From contig CADCHI010000002.1 of NCBI GenBank assembly GCA_902801165.1, forward strand, positions 84,257-148,256: a stretch of DNA of 64,000 bases, in the 5' to 3' direction. The translations under genes were made by a program, and so were the position numbers. The DNA comes from an uncultured Eubacteriales bacterium (lineage in GTDB: Bacteria; Bacillota; Clostridia; Christensenellales; Aristaeellaceae). Shown piece after piece: positions 7,748 through 16,132 of the stretch (position 1 is the stretch's first letter; each line of letters opens with the position of its first letter). Below the pieces are notes generated by a model. That model saw only the letters and a program-made list of their open reading frames with translations, was not told the origin of the DNA and did not search any database.

Positions 7748-10700
7748 TTATCCCAGGCTCTTCAGCCGGCGCACCTTATAGCCGCGGCTGGTGTAGGCGG
7801 AGAGGTTCTCCACCACGCAGTGCACGGTGTTGGTGCCCGCCTCGCTGCCGCCGTTTTCGATGATCATGATCTTCGTCTTTTCGGCGTTGGCGTAGTACAG
7901 GAACATCACCACGTGGGAGGCGGACTTGCACAGCAGGTCGCCGGGGCGCATGCTCTTGGCGTCGCTGATGGTCTTGTAGGCGCTGGAGGAGGCGATCTCC
8001 GTGGTGCGGTCGGCGCTGTGGCTGCTGTTTGTGCCCCAAATGGCGGCGTCGACGAAGCAGGAGCAGTCATTGCCGCAGTACCTGCCGCTGAGCAGCTTGC
8101 CCTGGTTCAGCACGTAATAGCCCATGCCGCTGTTGGTGAACCGGGCCTCGGAGACGGCCTTCGACGCGTTGTACTGCCGGTTGCTGCCGGAGCCGGATAT
8201 GTAGGGCATGCCGTAGTACACGATGCCCGGCTTGAAGTCCTTCGCGCCGTTCTCGGAGTTCGCCGCCTTCCAGTACTTCTGCAGGGCCGGCGTCATCCAG
8301 GGGAAGGCGTAGTCCGCGAAGGCGTTGTTGACGATGGAGCGCCGCTTGTCCGCGTCCGCCGCGGTGATGACCCCGCCGCTCTTCAGCGCGTCGATCTGCT
8401 TGATGGCCGAGGCGCGGATGGCATCGATCTTCGCCAGGTTGGCGGAGATGCCCGAGATGCCCGTGGTGCGCGCCGGGATCGCCAGCGTCACGGCGTCGGT
8501 CTCCACCGCCAGGGTCACCTCCAGCGCGATGGCGCTGTTCTTCTTCGACTTCGCGGTGATCAGCGCATAGCCAAAGCTGTTCGCCGTCACCTTGCCGTCG
8601 CCGCTGACGCTGGCCACGGAGGGATTGGACGAGGTCCATTCAAACTCCGGCACGGCGGCGGTGGGCTGCGTGGTATATTGCAGCTGCACGGTCTGCCCCA
8701 CCTTCATCGTGGCGGGCGGGTTCACCAGCGCGGCCGCGTCCGGATACCAGGGGTCCAGCACCGTCAGCTCCATGGAAGCGCTCAGGCCGTTGGCCGTGGT
8801 GACGGTCAGCTTCGCGGTGCCCCTGCCCTGGGCCACCACGGCGCCCTCCGCGGACACGGTGGCCACGGCGGCGTCGGAGCTGACGTAGGTGTAGACGGTG
8901 TAGGTTCCCGCCGTGATCGTGGGCGTCAGCTGGCAGGTCTCGTGGATGTTCAGCGTGTGCTTGCTGTAGTTCAGGGTGATGCTGCTCGGCGCGGGCTTCA
9001 CGGAGACCAGCACCTTCGCGGTCACGCCGGGGACGTTGGTGGCCACGGTGACGGTGGTCGATCCCGCGCCGACGCCCTTGATCACGCCGTCCCCGGAGAC
9101 CGAGGCGACGCCGCCGTTGGCGCTGGACCAGGTCAGCGGAGACCGGCTGCCGGACGGCCCGAGGGTGGCCTTGATGGCGCGGGTCTGCCCCACCGCGAGC
9201 TCGATCATTCCCACGTCCACGGACACCGAGCTGGGTGCGGTGAACACGGTGATTGCGCAGCGGGCTTCCCTGCCGTTGTAGCTGCGGGCGATGATGTCCG
9301 TCGTGCCGGAGCCCACGGCGATGACCTCGCCGGTCTGGGCGTTCACCTTCGCGACGGCTTCGTTGGCGCTGCTGTAGGTGACGGCGCCCGCCGTCTTCTT
9401 CGGCAGCATTACGGACAGCTGCAGCTTCTCACCCACGGACAGCTCGCCGCTGGCCGGGGAAACGCTGAGGGAGCCGGGAGCCTTCTGCACGACCACCTTC
9501 AGCTTGAAGCTCTTCTTGTTGTATGTCTTGATGGTGATGGTGGCCTTGCCGGTCTTGAGGCCCTTAATCACGCCGTCGGCGCTGACCTTGACCTTCTTCT
9601 TCGAGCTGCTGGAATAGGTAAAGGTGCTGGCGCTGTCCCCCACGTCCGGGTGGAGCTGCACGGATTCATTGACGCCGATGGTGATGGTCTTCGAGGGCAG
9701 GCTCACCGCCGCCGGGGCGGGCTTGACCACCAGCGCGCAGCTGGTTGTCAGGCCGTTGTAGGTGGTTGCCGTCAGCGTGCCGTTGCCCACCGCCATGGCC
9801 GTAAGCTTGCCGTTTTCCGCGGTGGCGACACCACCGGTCACGCTGTAGCTGATCGCGCCCGCGGCCCCCTCGTTGAGGCTCGCCGCGGCGTCCAGCTTCA
9901 TGCCCACGCCCATCACCAGCTGGGCGCTCGGGAAGGCAATGGACGTCGGCGCGGGTTGAACCGCGACCGTCACAGTGCCCTTCTTGCCGTTGAATGTCTG
10001 GGCGTAGACCTGTGTCTGGCCGGGAGCTATGGCCTTCATGGCGCCGGTGGCAGCGTCTACAGACACGATGCCGGGCTGTTCGCTCAGATAGGTGATGCTG
10101 CCTGCGGTGTTCTTGGGCAGCGTGCCGGTCAACTGGCCGGTTTCGCCCACGCCCATCGCCTTTTTGTCGACGCTGACCGTCACCTTGCCGGGGGCCTTCT
10201 TCACCGTCACGGTGCAGCTGGCGGTCAACCCGTTGTAGGTCTTGACCGTGATGACCGCCTTGCCGGTCTTGACGCCTTTGATGATGCCGTTGGCGTCCAC
10301 GGTGACGACCTTCTTCTTCGAGGTCGAAAAGGTCAGCTTGCCGGCATACTCGCCGGGCGCGCTGCCGAGGGTCACCGACAGGGCGTTCGAGACCTCTCCC
10401 TTGCCGATGGTCAGCTTGGCGACGTTGAAGCTCACCGCATCGGGCTTCTTTTTGACTGTCACCAGGCACTCGGCATAGGTGCCGTTGCTGGCCGTCGCCT
10501 TGATTCGGGCCGTGCCGACCGCAATGCCCGTGACCACGCCCTCCGGGCTGACCCCAGCCACGGACGGATTGTCGGAGGAATAGGCGATCGTCGCCGGGTT
10601 GCCGGCGGGCATTGCGCCGTTGAGGGCGAAGGTCTCCCCCTGGCCGAGGGTGATTTCATTGGCGGCCAGCTGGGGACCATTGGGGTCCGTATGGGGCGGA

Positions 10701-11830
10701 AGCGGCGCCATCACCGCGGGTGCGCTGTCCGCCGCAGAGGCCGCCAGCACCTCGCGGGGCTGGCCGTCGTCCTCCGCCGCGTCGTCCGCCGCGGGCGCCG
10801 GCTGAACCGGCGCGGGGTCCGCTGCAGGCGTCGCGGGCTTCGGGGGCTCCGCAGGCTTCGGAGGCTCCGTGGGGGATGTCGTGCGCGGCACGGCGGGCTC
10901 GCTCTCCGCCTTGCCCGCCTCCTGCTTCGCGGGTTCCGCAGAGGGCTCTGCGCTCTCCGCGTCGCCGGAGGGGGCATCAGAAATGCTATTCTTTTCCGAA
11001 TCGACGGTCGCAGCGGGGTCGGTTTCCTGTCCATCTACCGGCTGCGCACCCTGAGCCGGCGCTTCCCCGGCCTCCTGTGAAGGCTCGGAAGCGCCGCCGG
11101 GCACATCCGCGCCCTGCTCGGCAGGAGCGCTGTTCGCGGCGGGGTCGTTGTTCGCAGCGGGGTCGTCGCTGTTCAGGCCGCCGTTTCCGCTTTCCGGGGC
11201 TTCGCCGGGGTTCTCGTTGCCGGCGGATTCACCTTCGACCGCCGCGAGCATCGGCAGCGGGAACAGGTTCTCGGTGTCGTAATACCGCATGCCCTCCCGC
11301 GCCGCTTCCAACGCGATGAAGGCCGTGGATTCCTCCGCGCTCAGCGGGCGCAGCTTCGTCCGGGGCATCACGCCCAGCAGCGCGCCGTCGGGGGTGTCAA
11401 AACAGACCCGCAGCGCGTTTTCGCCGAAGGCGTCACAGGCCAGGATCACCGACTTTTCGGGAACCGCCCCATAGATCAAGGAGCCGTCCTCGCCGGTCAG
11501 GTCGGCGGTTTCCAGCACCTCGACATAGCCCAGCACAAACGTCGGGCTGAACGAGGCATCCCGGGTGCTGTCCACGCCGGAAACCATGGCTTCGCCGTAC
11601 CCGGACGCGCTTTCCGGGGTGTCCTCGCCGCCCTCCGAAGCCTCTCCGGCATTCTCATCCTCCGTGGTCTCCCCGTTCCCGGCGGTCAGGCCCTCGGCGC
11701 CGGTGTCTCCCACCGCCTCGCCGGGCTGCTCCTCCAGGATGATGGATTCGCCGACCGTCTCTGACAACGCCGGAGCGGGCAGCACGCTTATCAACAGGCA
11801 CAGGGCCAGCAGCAGCGACAATCTTTTCAT
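7748..11830 (-). CDS. Secreted NlpC/P60-type protein with nine Big_2 Ig-like repeats
   Basis: 1360-residue exported protein. Order: signal peptide (1-23, cleavage near APALSE); acidic linker; an SH3-like segment (about 95-175); a long Pro/Ala/Glu/Ser-rich linker (about 195-385); nine Big_2 (bacterial Ig-like) repeats from about 390 to 1105, each with SVSxDGVIKGV- or VTGIAVGTA-like cores; and a C-terminal domain (about 1120-1360) with the NlpC/P60 signature, Cys in NDCSCFVD and His in SHVVMFL followed by IIENGG. NlpC/P60 enzymes cleave peptidoglycan stem peptides, and the Ig-like stack would hold the domain away from the cell. The catalytic Cys is followed by Ser-Cys rather than the usual Ser-Gly. 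It is monocistronic, with no LPXTG. Amidase specificity is not predictable. Confidence 0.88.
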   Translation of the reverse strand: MKRLSLLLALCLLISVLPAPALSETVGESIILEEQPGEAVGDTGAEGLTAGNGETTEDENAGEASEGGEDTPESASGYGEAMVSGVDSTRDASFSPTFVLGYVEVLETADLTGEDGSLIYGAVPEKSVILACDAFGENALRVCFDTPDGALLGVMPRTKLRPLSAEESTAFIALEAAREGMRYYDTENLFPLPMLAAVEGESAGNENPGEAPESGNGGLNSDDPAANNDPAANSAPAEQGADVPGGASEPSQEAGEAPAQGAQPVDGQETDPAATVDSEKNSISDAPSGDAESAEPSAEPAKQEAGKAESEPAVPRTTSPTEPPKPAEPPKPATPAADPAPVQPAPAADDAAEDDGQPREVLAASAADSAPAVMAPLPPHTDPNGPQLAANEITLGQGETFALNGAMPAGNPATIAYSSDNPSVAGVSPEGVVTGIAVGTARIKATASNGTYAECLVTVKKKPDAVSFNVAKLTIGKGEVSNALSVTLGSAPGEYAGKLTFSTSKKKVVTVDANGIIKGVKTGKAVITVKTYNGLTASCTVTVKKAPGKVTVSVDKKAMGVGETGQLTGTLPKNTAGSITYLSEQPGIVSVDAATGAMKAIAPGQTQVYAQTFNGKKGTVTVAVQPAPTSIAFPSAQLVMGVGMKLDAAASLNEGAAGAISYSVTGGVATAENGKLTAMAVGNGTLTATTYNGLTTSCALVVKPAPAAVSLPSKTITIGVNESVQLHPDVGDSASTFTYSSSSKKKVKVSADGVIKGLKTGKATITIKTYNKKSFKLKVVVQKAPGSLSVSPASGELSVGEKLQLSVMLPKKTAGAVTYSSANEAVAKVNAQTGEVIAVGSGTTDIIARSYNGREARCAITVFTAPSSVSVDVGMIELAVGQTRAIKATLGPSGSRSPLTWSSANGGVASVSGDGVIKGVGAGSTTVTVATNVPGVTAKVLVSVKPAPSSITLNYSKHTLNIHETCQLTPTITAGTYTVYTYVSSDAAVATVSAEGAVVAQGRGTAKLTVTTANGLSASMELTVLDPWYPDAAALVNPPATMKVGQTVQLQYTTQPTAAVPEFEWTSSNPSVASVSGDGKVTANSFGYALITAKSKKNSAIALEVTLAVETDAVTLAIPARTTGISGISANLAKIDAIRASAIKQIDALKSGGVITAADADKRRSIVNNAFADYAFPWMTPALQKYWKAANSENGAKDFKPGIVYYGMPYISGSGSNRQYNASKAVSEARFTNSGMGYYVLNQGKLLSGRYCGNDCSCFVDAAIWGTNSSHSADRTTEIASSSAYKTISDAKSMRPGDLLCKSASHVVMFLYYANAEKTKIMIIENGGSEAGTNTVHCVVENLSAYTSRGYKVRRLKSLG

Positions 11831-11916
11831 GGCAAATAACCCCCATAACTATTCACTTTATTTTACCATTATATTTCAGAAACGTCAACAATTTCTTGCC
11901 GCTCACCGATAATCCA

Positions 11917-11978
11917 AAGAACGGGCACAGCCCCGCCGTGCGGCCGGTATCGCCGCGGCAAGGGCTGTGCCCGTTCTT
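11917..11978 (-). terminator. Terminator-like hairpin after the exonuclease gene
   Basis: A perfect 17-bp inverted repeat (arms AAGAACGGGCACAGCCC and complement) with a 28-base GC-rich loop lies 22 bases past the exonuclease stop. On the minus strand it ends in GTTCTTTGG, a weak T-tract. Confidence 0.65.
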
Positions 11979-11999
11979 GCGCTGTCTCGCAGGCCTGCG

Positions 12000-12602
12000 T
12001 CAGGCCATCTCTTCGCCCACCAGCATGCACAGGTAGGCCGCCGCGGCATCATACCGCGCGTCGTGGGGGTGATCGCCGCCGCCGTACCACTTCCGGCACT
12101 TCGCGGCGATGAAGTCCTGGGAGAGGCCGAAGTGCTCGGTCAGCTCGGTCAGCTTCGGCGGCTTCATCACCTTCGGGTTCTGCTTCAGCGGGATGTGTGC
12201 CTCCTGGGTGTAGTGCTTCAGCGTGCAGAAGATGGGATAGTTGGGCAGCTTCACGCCGATCTTGTCGAACTCCCGCCGGAGGTAGCGGATGTCCCCCGCC
12301 ACGTCGTGCCCGATGATCAGCGTGCAATCGGCGAAGTCCCGGTAGATCTCATCCGCGTAGTCGATGAAGCCCTTGCCGCCGGACAGCTTGCGCAGCTGGT
12401 AGACGCTGATGCCGTGGACCTGCCGCGCGTAACGGTTGATGGCCTTGGCGGCGAAGTAGAAGTTCTTGCCCTTGACCCGCTTCCCCTGGATCACCAGGTA
12501 GGACAGCTGTATGATGTGGCTGGGATGCATGCCGTCCAGCTCCACGTCCAGCGAGATCATCTTCTCCGGTTTCCGGAAAAGGTTCTTGAAAAAGTTCATC
12601 AC
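12000..12602 (-). CDS. DnaQ-like (DEDDh) 3'-5' exonuclease
   Basis: About 200 residues with the three exonuclease motifs of the DnaQ superfamily: Exo I SLDVELD (about 17-23), Exo II GHDVAGDIRYL (about 99-109), and Exo III HDARYDAAAA (about 180-189), whose His marks the DEDDh subtype. No polymerase or helicase domain is attached, so it is a stand-alone nuclease for DNA or RNA ends. The start may be GTG 12602 (GGAG 11 bases upstream) or the adjacent ATG 12599. It begins 4 bases after the stop of the MalY-type gene and is surely co-transcribed with it. A link with the MrfA helicase at 34-36 kb, whose family partner MrfB is also DnaQ-like, is only a possibility. Confidence 0.88.
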   Translation of the reverse strand: MMNFFKNLFRKPEKMISLDVELDGMHPSHIIQLSYLVIQGKRVKGKNFYFAAKAINRYARQVHGISVYQLRKLSGGKGFIDYADEIYRDFADCTLIIGHDVAGDIRYLRREFDKIGVKLPNYPIFCTLKHYTQEAHIPLKQNPKVMKPPKLTELTEHFGLSQDFIAAKCRKWYGGGDHPHDARYDAAAAYLCMLVGEEMA

Positions 12603-12605
12603 AGT

Positions 12606-13787
12606 TTACCGACTCCGTATCGCTTTGTATAGGTTCTCGAGGGCCGCGGTCACGTTGGCGCGCTGGGTGGCCAGGTTCAGCCGGAACCAGCCCCTGCCGG
12701 ACTCGCCGAAGAACAGGCCGCTGTTCATGGCCACATGGGCCTCGTCCACCAGCATCTTCATCACGGCCTCGTGGCTCATGCCGAGGGCGCTGAAATCCAG
12801 CCACATCAGGTAGGTGCCCTCCTGGGGGCGGCATCCAATCTCCGGCAGCTTCTCCCGCAGGAACGAGACGGCGTAATCCCGGTTCTCCCGGATGTACTCC
12901 ACCACCGCGTCCATCCACTCGTCGCCGTAGGTGTAGGCGGCGGTCTGCGCGATGGAGCCGAAGATGTTGGACATGTCGGCGTGGGCCCGGGCCAGCTCCT
13001 CCTTGAGGGCGTCCCGCAGCTTTTCGTCCGGGACGATGATGGTGGAATGCCGAAGCCCGGCCAGGTTGAAGGACTTCGTGGCGGAGGTCAGCATCACGCA
13101 CCGGTCCGCGCCGTCCAGTGAGAGGATGCGGGTCTGCCGGTGGCCGTCAAAGGTGAACTCCGCGTGGATCTCGTCGGCCACGACGATCACGCCGTAGCGG
13201 TTCGCCAGGTCCACCAGGCGCTGGAGCTCCTCCCGCCGCCAGACGCGGCCGATGGGGTTGTGGGGGCTGCACAGCAGCAGCATCTTCACGCCGCCCTCGA
13301 AGGCGCGCTCCAGGTCCTCGTAATCCATGACCCAGCCGGCCTCGCCGTCCCGCTTCAGCGGGCTCTCGACGATCTTCCTGCCGAACTGACTGACGGAGGA
13401 AAAGAAGGGGCCGTAGACCGGGGTCTGGATCACGATGCCGTCGCCGGGGGCCGTCAGCGCGTCCACGCAGAAGTGGAGGCTGTCCACCACGCCGGGGCTG
13501 TAGAGCATCCATTCCTTCTCAACCCGCAGGCCGTGCCGGCGCAGCAGCCAGGCCGCTTCGGCCTCGCGCTCCGCCTCGGAATTGTCCGTATAGCCGTAGA
13601 TGGCGTGCTCCGCGCGCTCGACCAGCGCCTGCTTCACCTGGGGCACCGTGGGAAAGTCCATGTCCGCCACCCACATGGCGATCAGGTCCGAGCGGCCGAA
13701 GTAGCGCTCCAGTCCATCCCACTTTTCGCAATGGGTACCCAGACGGTTGAAGGGCGCGTCCAGATAGGCCCGCATTTCATCTCTCAT
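12606..13787 (-). CDS. MalY/PatB-type PLP-dependent C-S lyase or aminotransferase
   Basis: 393-residue fold-type I PLP enzyme of the MalY/PatB group (cystathionine beta-lyase or aminotransferase). Visible features are WVADMDFP near the N-terminus, HNPIGRVW, VADEIHAEF with the cofactor-binding Asp, and SATKSFNLAGLRHS holding the PLP lysine (near residue 230). The family cleaves cystathionine or other beta-thio substrates to thiol, pyruvate and ammonia. The ATG at 13787 is chosen because GAGGTG (13794-13799) lies 6 bases upstream; an in-frame GTG at 13796 would place that site inside the gene. It is first in a two-gene unit with the exonuclease. Confidence 0.92.
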   Translation of the reverse strand: MRDEMRAYLDAPFNRLGTHCEKWDGLERYFGRSDLIAMWVADMDFPTVPQVKQALVERAEHAIYGYTDNSEAEREAEAAWLLRRHGLRVEKEWMLYSPGVVDSLHFCVDALTAPGDGIVIQTPVYGPFFSSVSQFGRKIVESPLKRDGEAGWVMDYEDLERAFEGGVKMLLLCSPHNPIGRVWRREELQRLVDLANRYGVIVVADEIHAEFTFDGHRQTRILSLDGADRCVMLTSATKSFNLAGLRHSTIIVPDEKLRDALKEELARAHADMSNIFGSIAQTAAYTYGDEWMDAVVEYIRENRDYAVSFLREKLPEIGCRPQEGTYLMWLDFSALGMSHEAVMKMLVDEAHVAMNSGLFFGESGRGWFRLNLATQRANVTAALENLYKAIRSR

Positions 13788-13879
13788 GCCGTACACCTCG
13801 GCGCATTGCGCCAGCTTGTATTCGCGTCATTATACCCCGCTTTGTGGAATTATTCAACCCCGCGCAGGGAAAATCCCTG

Positions 13880-13908
13880 TTGAATATTCGGTTTTTCTCC
13901 TGTATAAT
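13880..13908 (+). promoter_or_regulatory. SigA-type promoter of the lipid-kinase leader / small RNA
   Basis: TTGAAT, 17 bases, TATAAT on the plus strand. The expected start near 13915 gives a 240-base leader before the lipid kinase, or a 200-nt RNA if transcription ends at 14114. Confidence 0.7.
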
Positions 13909-13914
13909 GGTATT

Positions 13915-14114
13915 TGGGCATTCAATGTCCGCGGTTTCCGCAAGTTTTTCCGGTCGAGCCGCGGCAATGTTTATATTCAGTTGATAAAAGCCGTGTATCA
14001 TTCAATCACAGGGCAGACCGCACTTTCATGATCTCCCTCTGATTTCTCCCCCAAGAAATACAATCGCCGGCGCGTGCTCCCCTTTTCGCGCCGCGGAAGG
14101 TGCGGTCTGCTTTT
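13915..14114 (+). ncRNA. Unassigned structured leader or small RNA
   Basis: Between a good promoter and a terminator-like hairpin: arms 14013-14023 and 14100-14110 pair perfectly (GCAGACCGCAC with GTGCGGTCTGC), followed by TTTTCC, enclosing a nested GGCGCG/CGCGCC hairpin. The upstream CCGCGGTTTCC segment could partly pair with the 3' arm, suggesting alternative folds. I could not match it to 6S RNA, a T-box or a known riboswitch; the about 200-nt length would fit 6S RNA, but its characteristic central bubble is not evident. Confidence 0.4.
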
Positions 14115-14154
14115 CCTGTGCCGTCCGCACCCCAAGAGAAAGGGCGTGTCTGCC

Positions 14155-15030
14155 ATGCTGCACTTCATCTACAATCCCATCGCCGGCAAGGGGCGCACCT
14201 GGCGCGTGCGGGAGGCACTGGAATCCAGGCTGAGCGCCGCGAAGGTGGCCTATGCCTTTCACGAGACAAAGGGGCATCGCAGCGCCACCGACATCGTCCG
14301 CAAGCTCACCGGCGGCGGCGAGGAGACCGTGGACATCGTCTCCATGGGCGGCGACGGCACGCTGCACGAGGTGCTCAACGGCATGGCGGATCCCGGCAGG
14401 GTGCGCCTGGGCATCATCCCCTGCGGCAGCGGCAACGACTTCGCCGCGGTGGCGGGCATCCCTTCCGCGCCGGACGGCGCGCTGGACCTGCTGCTGAACG
14501 GCGAGGCAAAGTACACTGACTACATGGAGTGCTCCGGCGTCCGGGGCATCAACGCCATCGGCACCGGCATCGACGTGGACATCCTCCGCCGGTACAACGG
14601 CATGAAGCTGTTGAAGGGCTCCGCCGCCTACCTGGCCTCGCTGATCATCACGCTGTTCTCCTATAAGCCCAAGAGGTTCTCGGAGGTCGTCGGGGACGAG
14701 CGCCGCCTCCACCGCGCCTTCATCGCCTGCGCGGGCAACGGCCAGCGCATCGGCGGCGGCATCTGCATCTGTCCCGAGGCGGTGCTGGACGACGGCCTGC
14801 TGGATATCGTGATCGTGGACGATATCTCCGCGCCGGCCATCCCCGCCGCGTTCATGAAGCTGATGAAGCGCAAAATACTCGAGCATCCCAAGACCACCTT
14901 CCGTCGGGCGGATACCCTGAGGATCGAGCCGGAAGCGCCGATGCCGGTCCAGATCGACGGGGAGATCTACGAGAACCTGCCCTTCGACGTGCGCGTGGTC
15001 AGCAACCGTCTGAGGGTCTACCGGCCATAA
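14155..15030 (+). CDS. Diacylglycerol/YegS-type lipid kinase
   Basis: 291-residue member of the DagK_cat family, which phosphorylates diacylglycerol or related lipids with ATP at the inner membrane face. Visible are the N-terminal YNPIAGKG, the nucleotide-binding MGGDGTLHEVLNG (about residue 65), and GSGNDFA (about 89), all typical of DgkB/YegS. The ATG at 14155 is chosen for homology of the MLHFIYNP start; AAAGGGC lies about 10 bases upstream. An in-frame start at 14074 would fall inside the leader hairpin. It is monocistronic, with a terminator just after the stop. Phosphatidate recycling for phospholipid or lipoteichoic acid turnover is the likely role. Confidence 0.9.
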   Translation: MLHFIYNPIAGKGRTWRVREALESRLSAAKVAYAFHETKGHRSATDIVRKLTGGGEETVDIVSMGGDGTLHEVLNGMADPGRVRLGIIPCGSGNDFAAVAGIPSAPDGALDLLLNGEAKYTDYMECSGVRGINAIGTGIDVDILRRYNGMKLLKGSAAYLASLIITLFSYKPKRFSEVVGDERRLHRAFIACAGNGQRIGGGICICPEAVLDDGLLDIVIVDDISAPAIPAAFMKLMKRKILEHPKTTFRRADTLRIEPEAPMPVQIDGEIYENLPFDVRVVSNRLRVYRP

Positions 15031-15058
15031 GTCAGGCCGACAAGTGCATACACAGGAA

Positions 15059-15093
15059 AATCCCAGCCGTTCATGCTCCTTTCGGCTGGGATT
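15059..15093 (+). terminator. Intrinsic terminator of the lipid-kinase gene
   Basis: An 11-bp stem AATCCCAGCCG/CGGCTGGGATT with a 13-base loop, then GTTTCTT. It probably also serves the convergent CPBP gene. Confidence 0.85.
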
Positions 15094-15110
15094 GTTTCTT
15101 ATCACGTTTT

Positions 15111-16115
15111 TCAGCCATTCCGCTTTCGCGCCGTTCCCGCGCGCATCGCCTTTCCGATGTGCTCCTTCAGCCAGTTCCGGTTCAGCAGCGCCAGCCACAG
15201 GAGCATCAGCGCCGTCGCCCACAGGCCGTATATCGGCCCGGAATCCCCGCCGGTCAGTAAGGTTTCCGACACCCAGTAGAGCCGGTAGACGGACGCGTCC
15301 GAGCCGCCGAAGCCCAGCAGGAACGCGCAACCGATCCCCCAGAACCATCGGAAGCCCGCCGCGGCCCACAGCCCGAAGCGCTCGTAGAGCGCGCAGCCCA
15401 CGAGCCCAAGCAGGGCCACATTGATCGTGCTGACGGCGTTGCCGCCAAGCCCGCCGTCCAGGGCGAAGAACGCCGCGCAGGCGCAAGCCGTCGCCCAGAC
15501 GCGGCCCCATCGCGGGCTCAGGCCGTCGTACAGCACGCCCTTGGTGAAGCACTCCTCCGCCAGCACGCCCAGCAGGCTCACCGCGGCGAGAACCGGCAGT
15601 TCCGGCGTCAGGTTCGGCCTGGCGATTGGCCAGCTCAGGCGGGAGCTGTCCGGGAGCAGGCACAGCAGGCCGACGACTATCGCCGTCAAAAGCCCCGCGC
15701 ACCCGGGCCAGAGGAGTCCCTTGATGCCGGCCCCATCCCGATCCCACAGTCGCTTCCCGTCAAAAGCGCCCTTGTGGGCTCCGTTCTTCCAAAGCCGGCG
15801 CAGCGGCAGGCAGGCCGCCAACAGCAGGACGCTCACAGCCGCGCTGACCGTGCTGCCCTGCCAGGCGTAGAACACCCGCGCCCAGCCCGGCGCGCGCCAG
15901 GCGTTTTCCGCGTTGACGTTCCAGGCGCGAAACAGCGCCGAGCACCCCGCCGCGAGGGCGAGCCGCACCCCCAGCGCCACGGCGGCACAGCACAACAGGC
16001 TGACCGCCAGCAGCCAGCCCGTGCGCAGTCCACCCTCTGTATTCAAAAACAGTGGTCTCTTTTCACGCGGCGCGGGCCCCTGGGGCTGCCGCGCCGCACG
16101 CTTGCTCTTGCTCAT
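15111..16115 (-). CDS. CPBP-family membrane protein, protease residues not conserved
   Basis: 334-residue polytopic membrane protein with about eight hydrophobic segments after a basic N-terminus. The C-terminal half resembles the CPBP (CAAX protease / bacteriocin-processing, ABI) domain: LAEECFTKGVLYDGL corresponds to the EExxxR motif with Lys for Arg. The next two motifs appear degenerate: AFFALDGG has Asp where FxxxH expects His, and GFRWFWGIG has Arg where HxxxN expects His. Loss of these His residues suggests a non-proteolytic or altered role. It is last in the sirtuin - glycosylase - phosphorylase operon, 17 bases after the phosphorylase stop. Confidence 0.75.
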   Translation of the reverse strand: MSKSKRAARQPQGPAPREKRPLFLNTEGGLRTGWLLAVSLLCCAAVALGVRLALAAGCSALFRAWNVNAENAWRAPGWARVFYAWQGSTVSAAVSVLLLAACLPLRRLWKNGAHKGAFDGKRLWDRDGAGIKGLLWPGCAGLLTAIVVGLLCLLPDSSRLSWPIARPNLTPELPVLAAVSLLGVLAEECFTKGVLYDGLSPRWGRVWATACACAAFFALDGGLGGNAVSTINVALLGLVGCALYERFGLWAAAGFRWFWGIGCAFLLGFGGSDASVYRLYWVSETLLTGGDSGPIYGLWATALMLLWLALLNRNWLKEHIGKAMRAGTARKRNG

Positions 16116-16132
16116 GCTATATCCTTAGATCT

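Noticed and set aside
7685-11080. Very long plus-strand open frame of 1131 codons
   Set aside because: It lies antisense to the NlpC/P60 gene, whose translation has a signal peptide and recognisable domains; the long frame results from high GC at codon position three.
13915-14114. T-box or c-di-GMP riboswitch from AGGGCAGACCGC
   Set aside because: Only a short, gapped match to the T-box and GEMM motifs; the remaining conserved elements are absent and the downstream gene is unrelated to amino acids.
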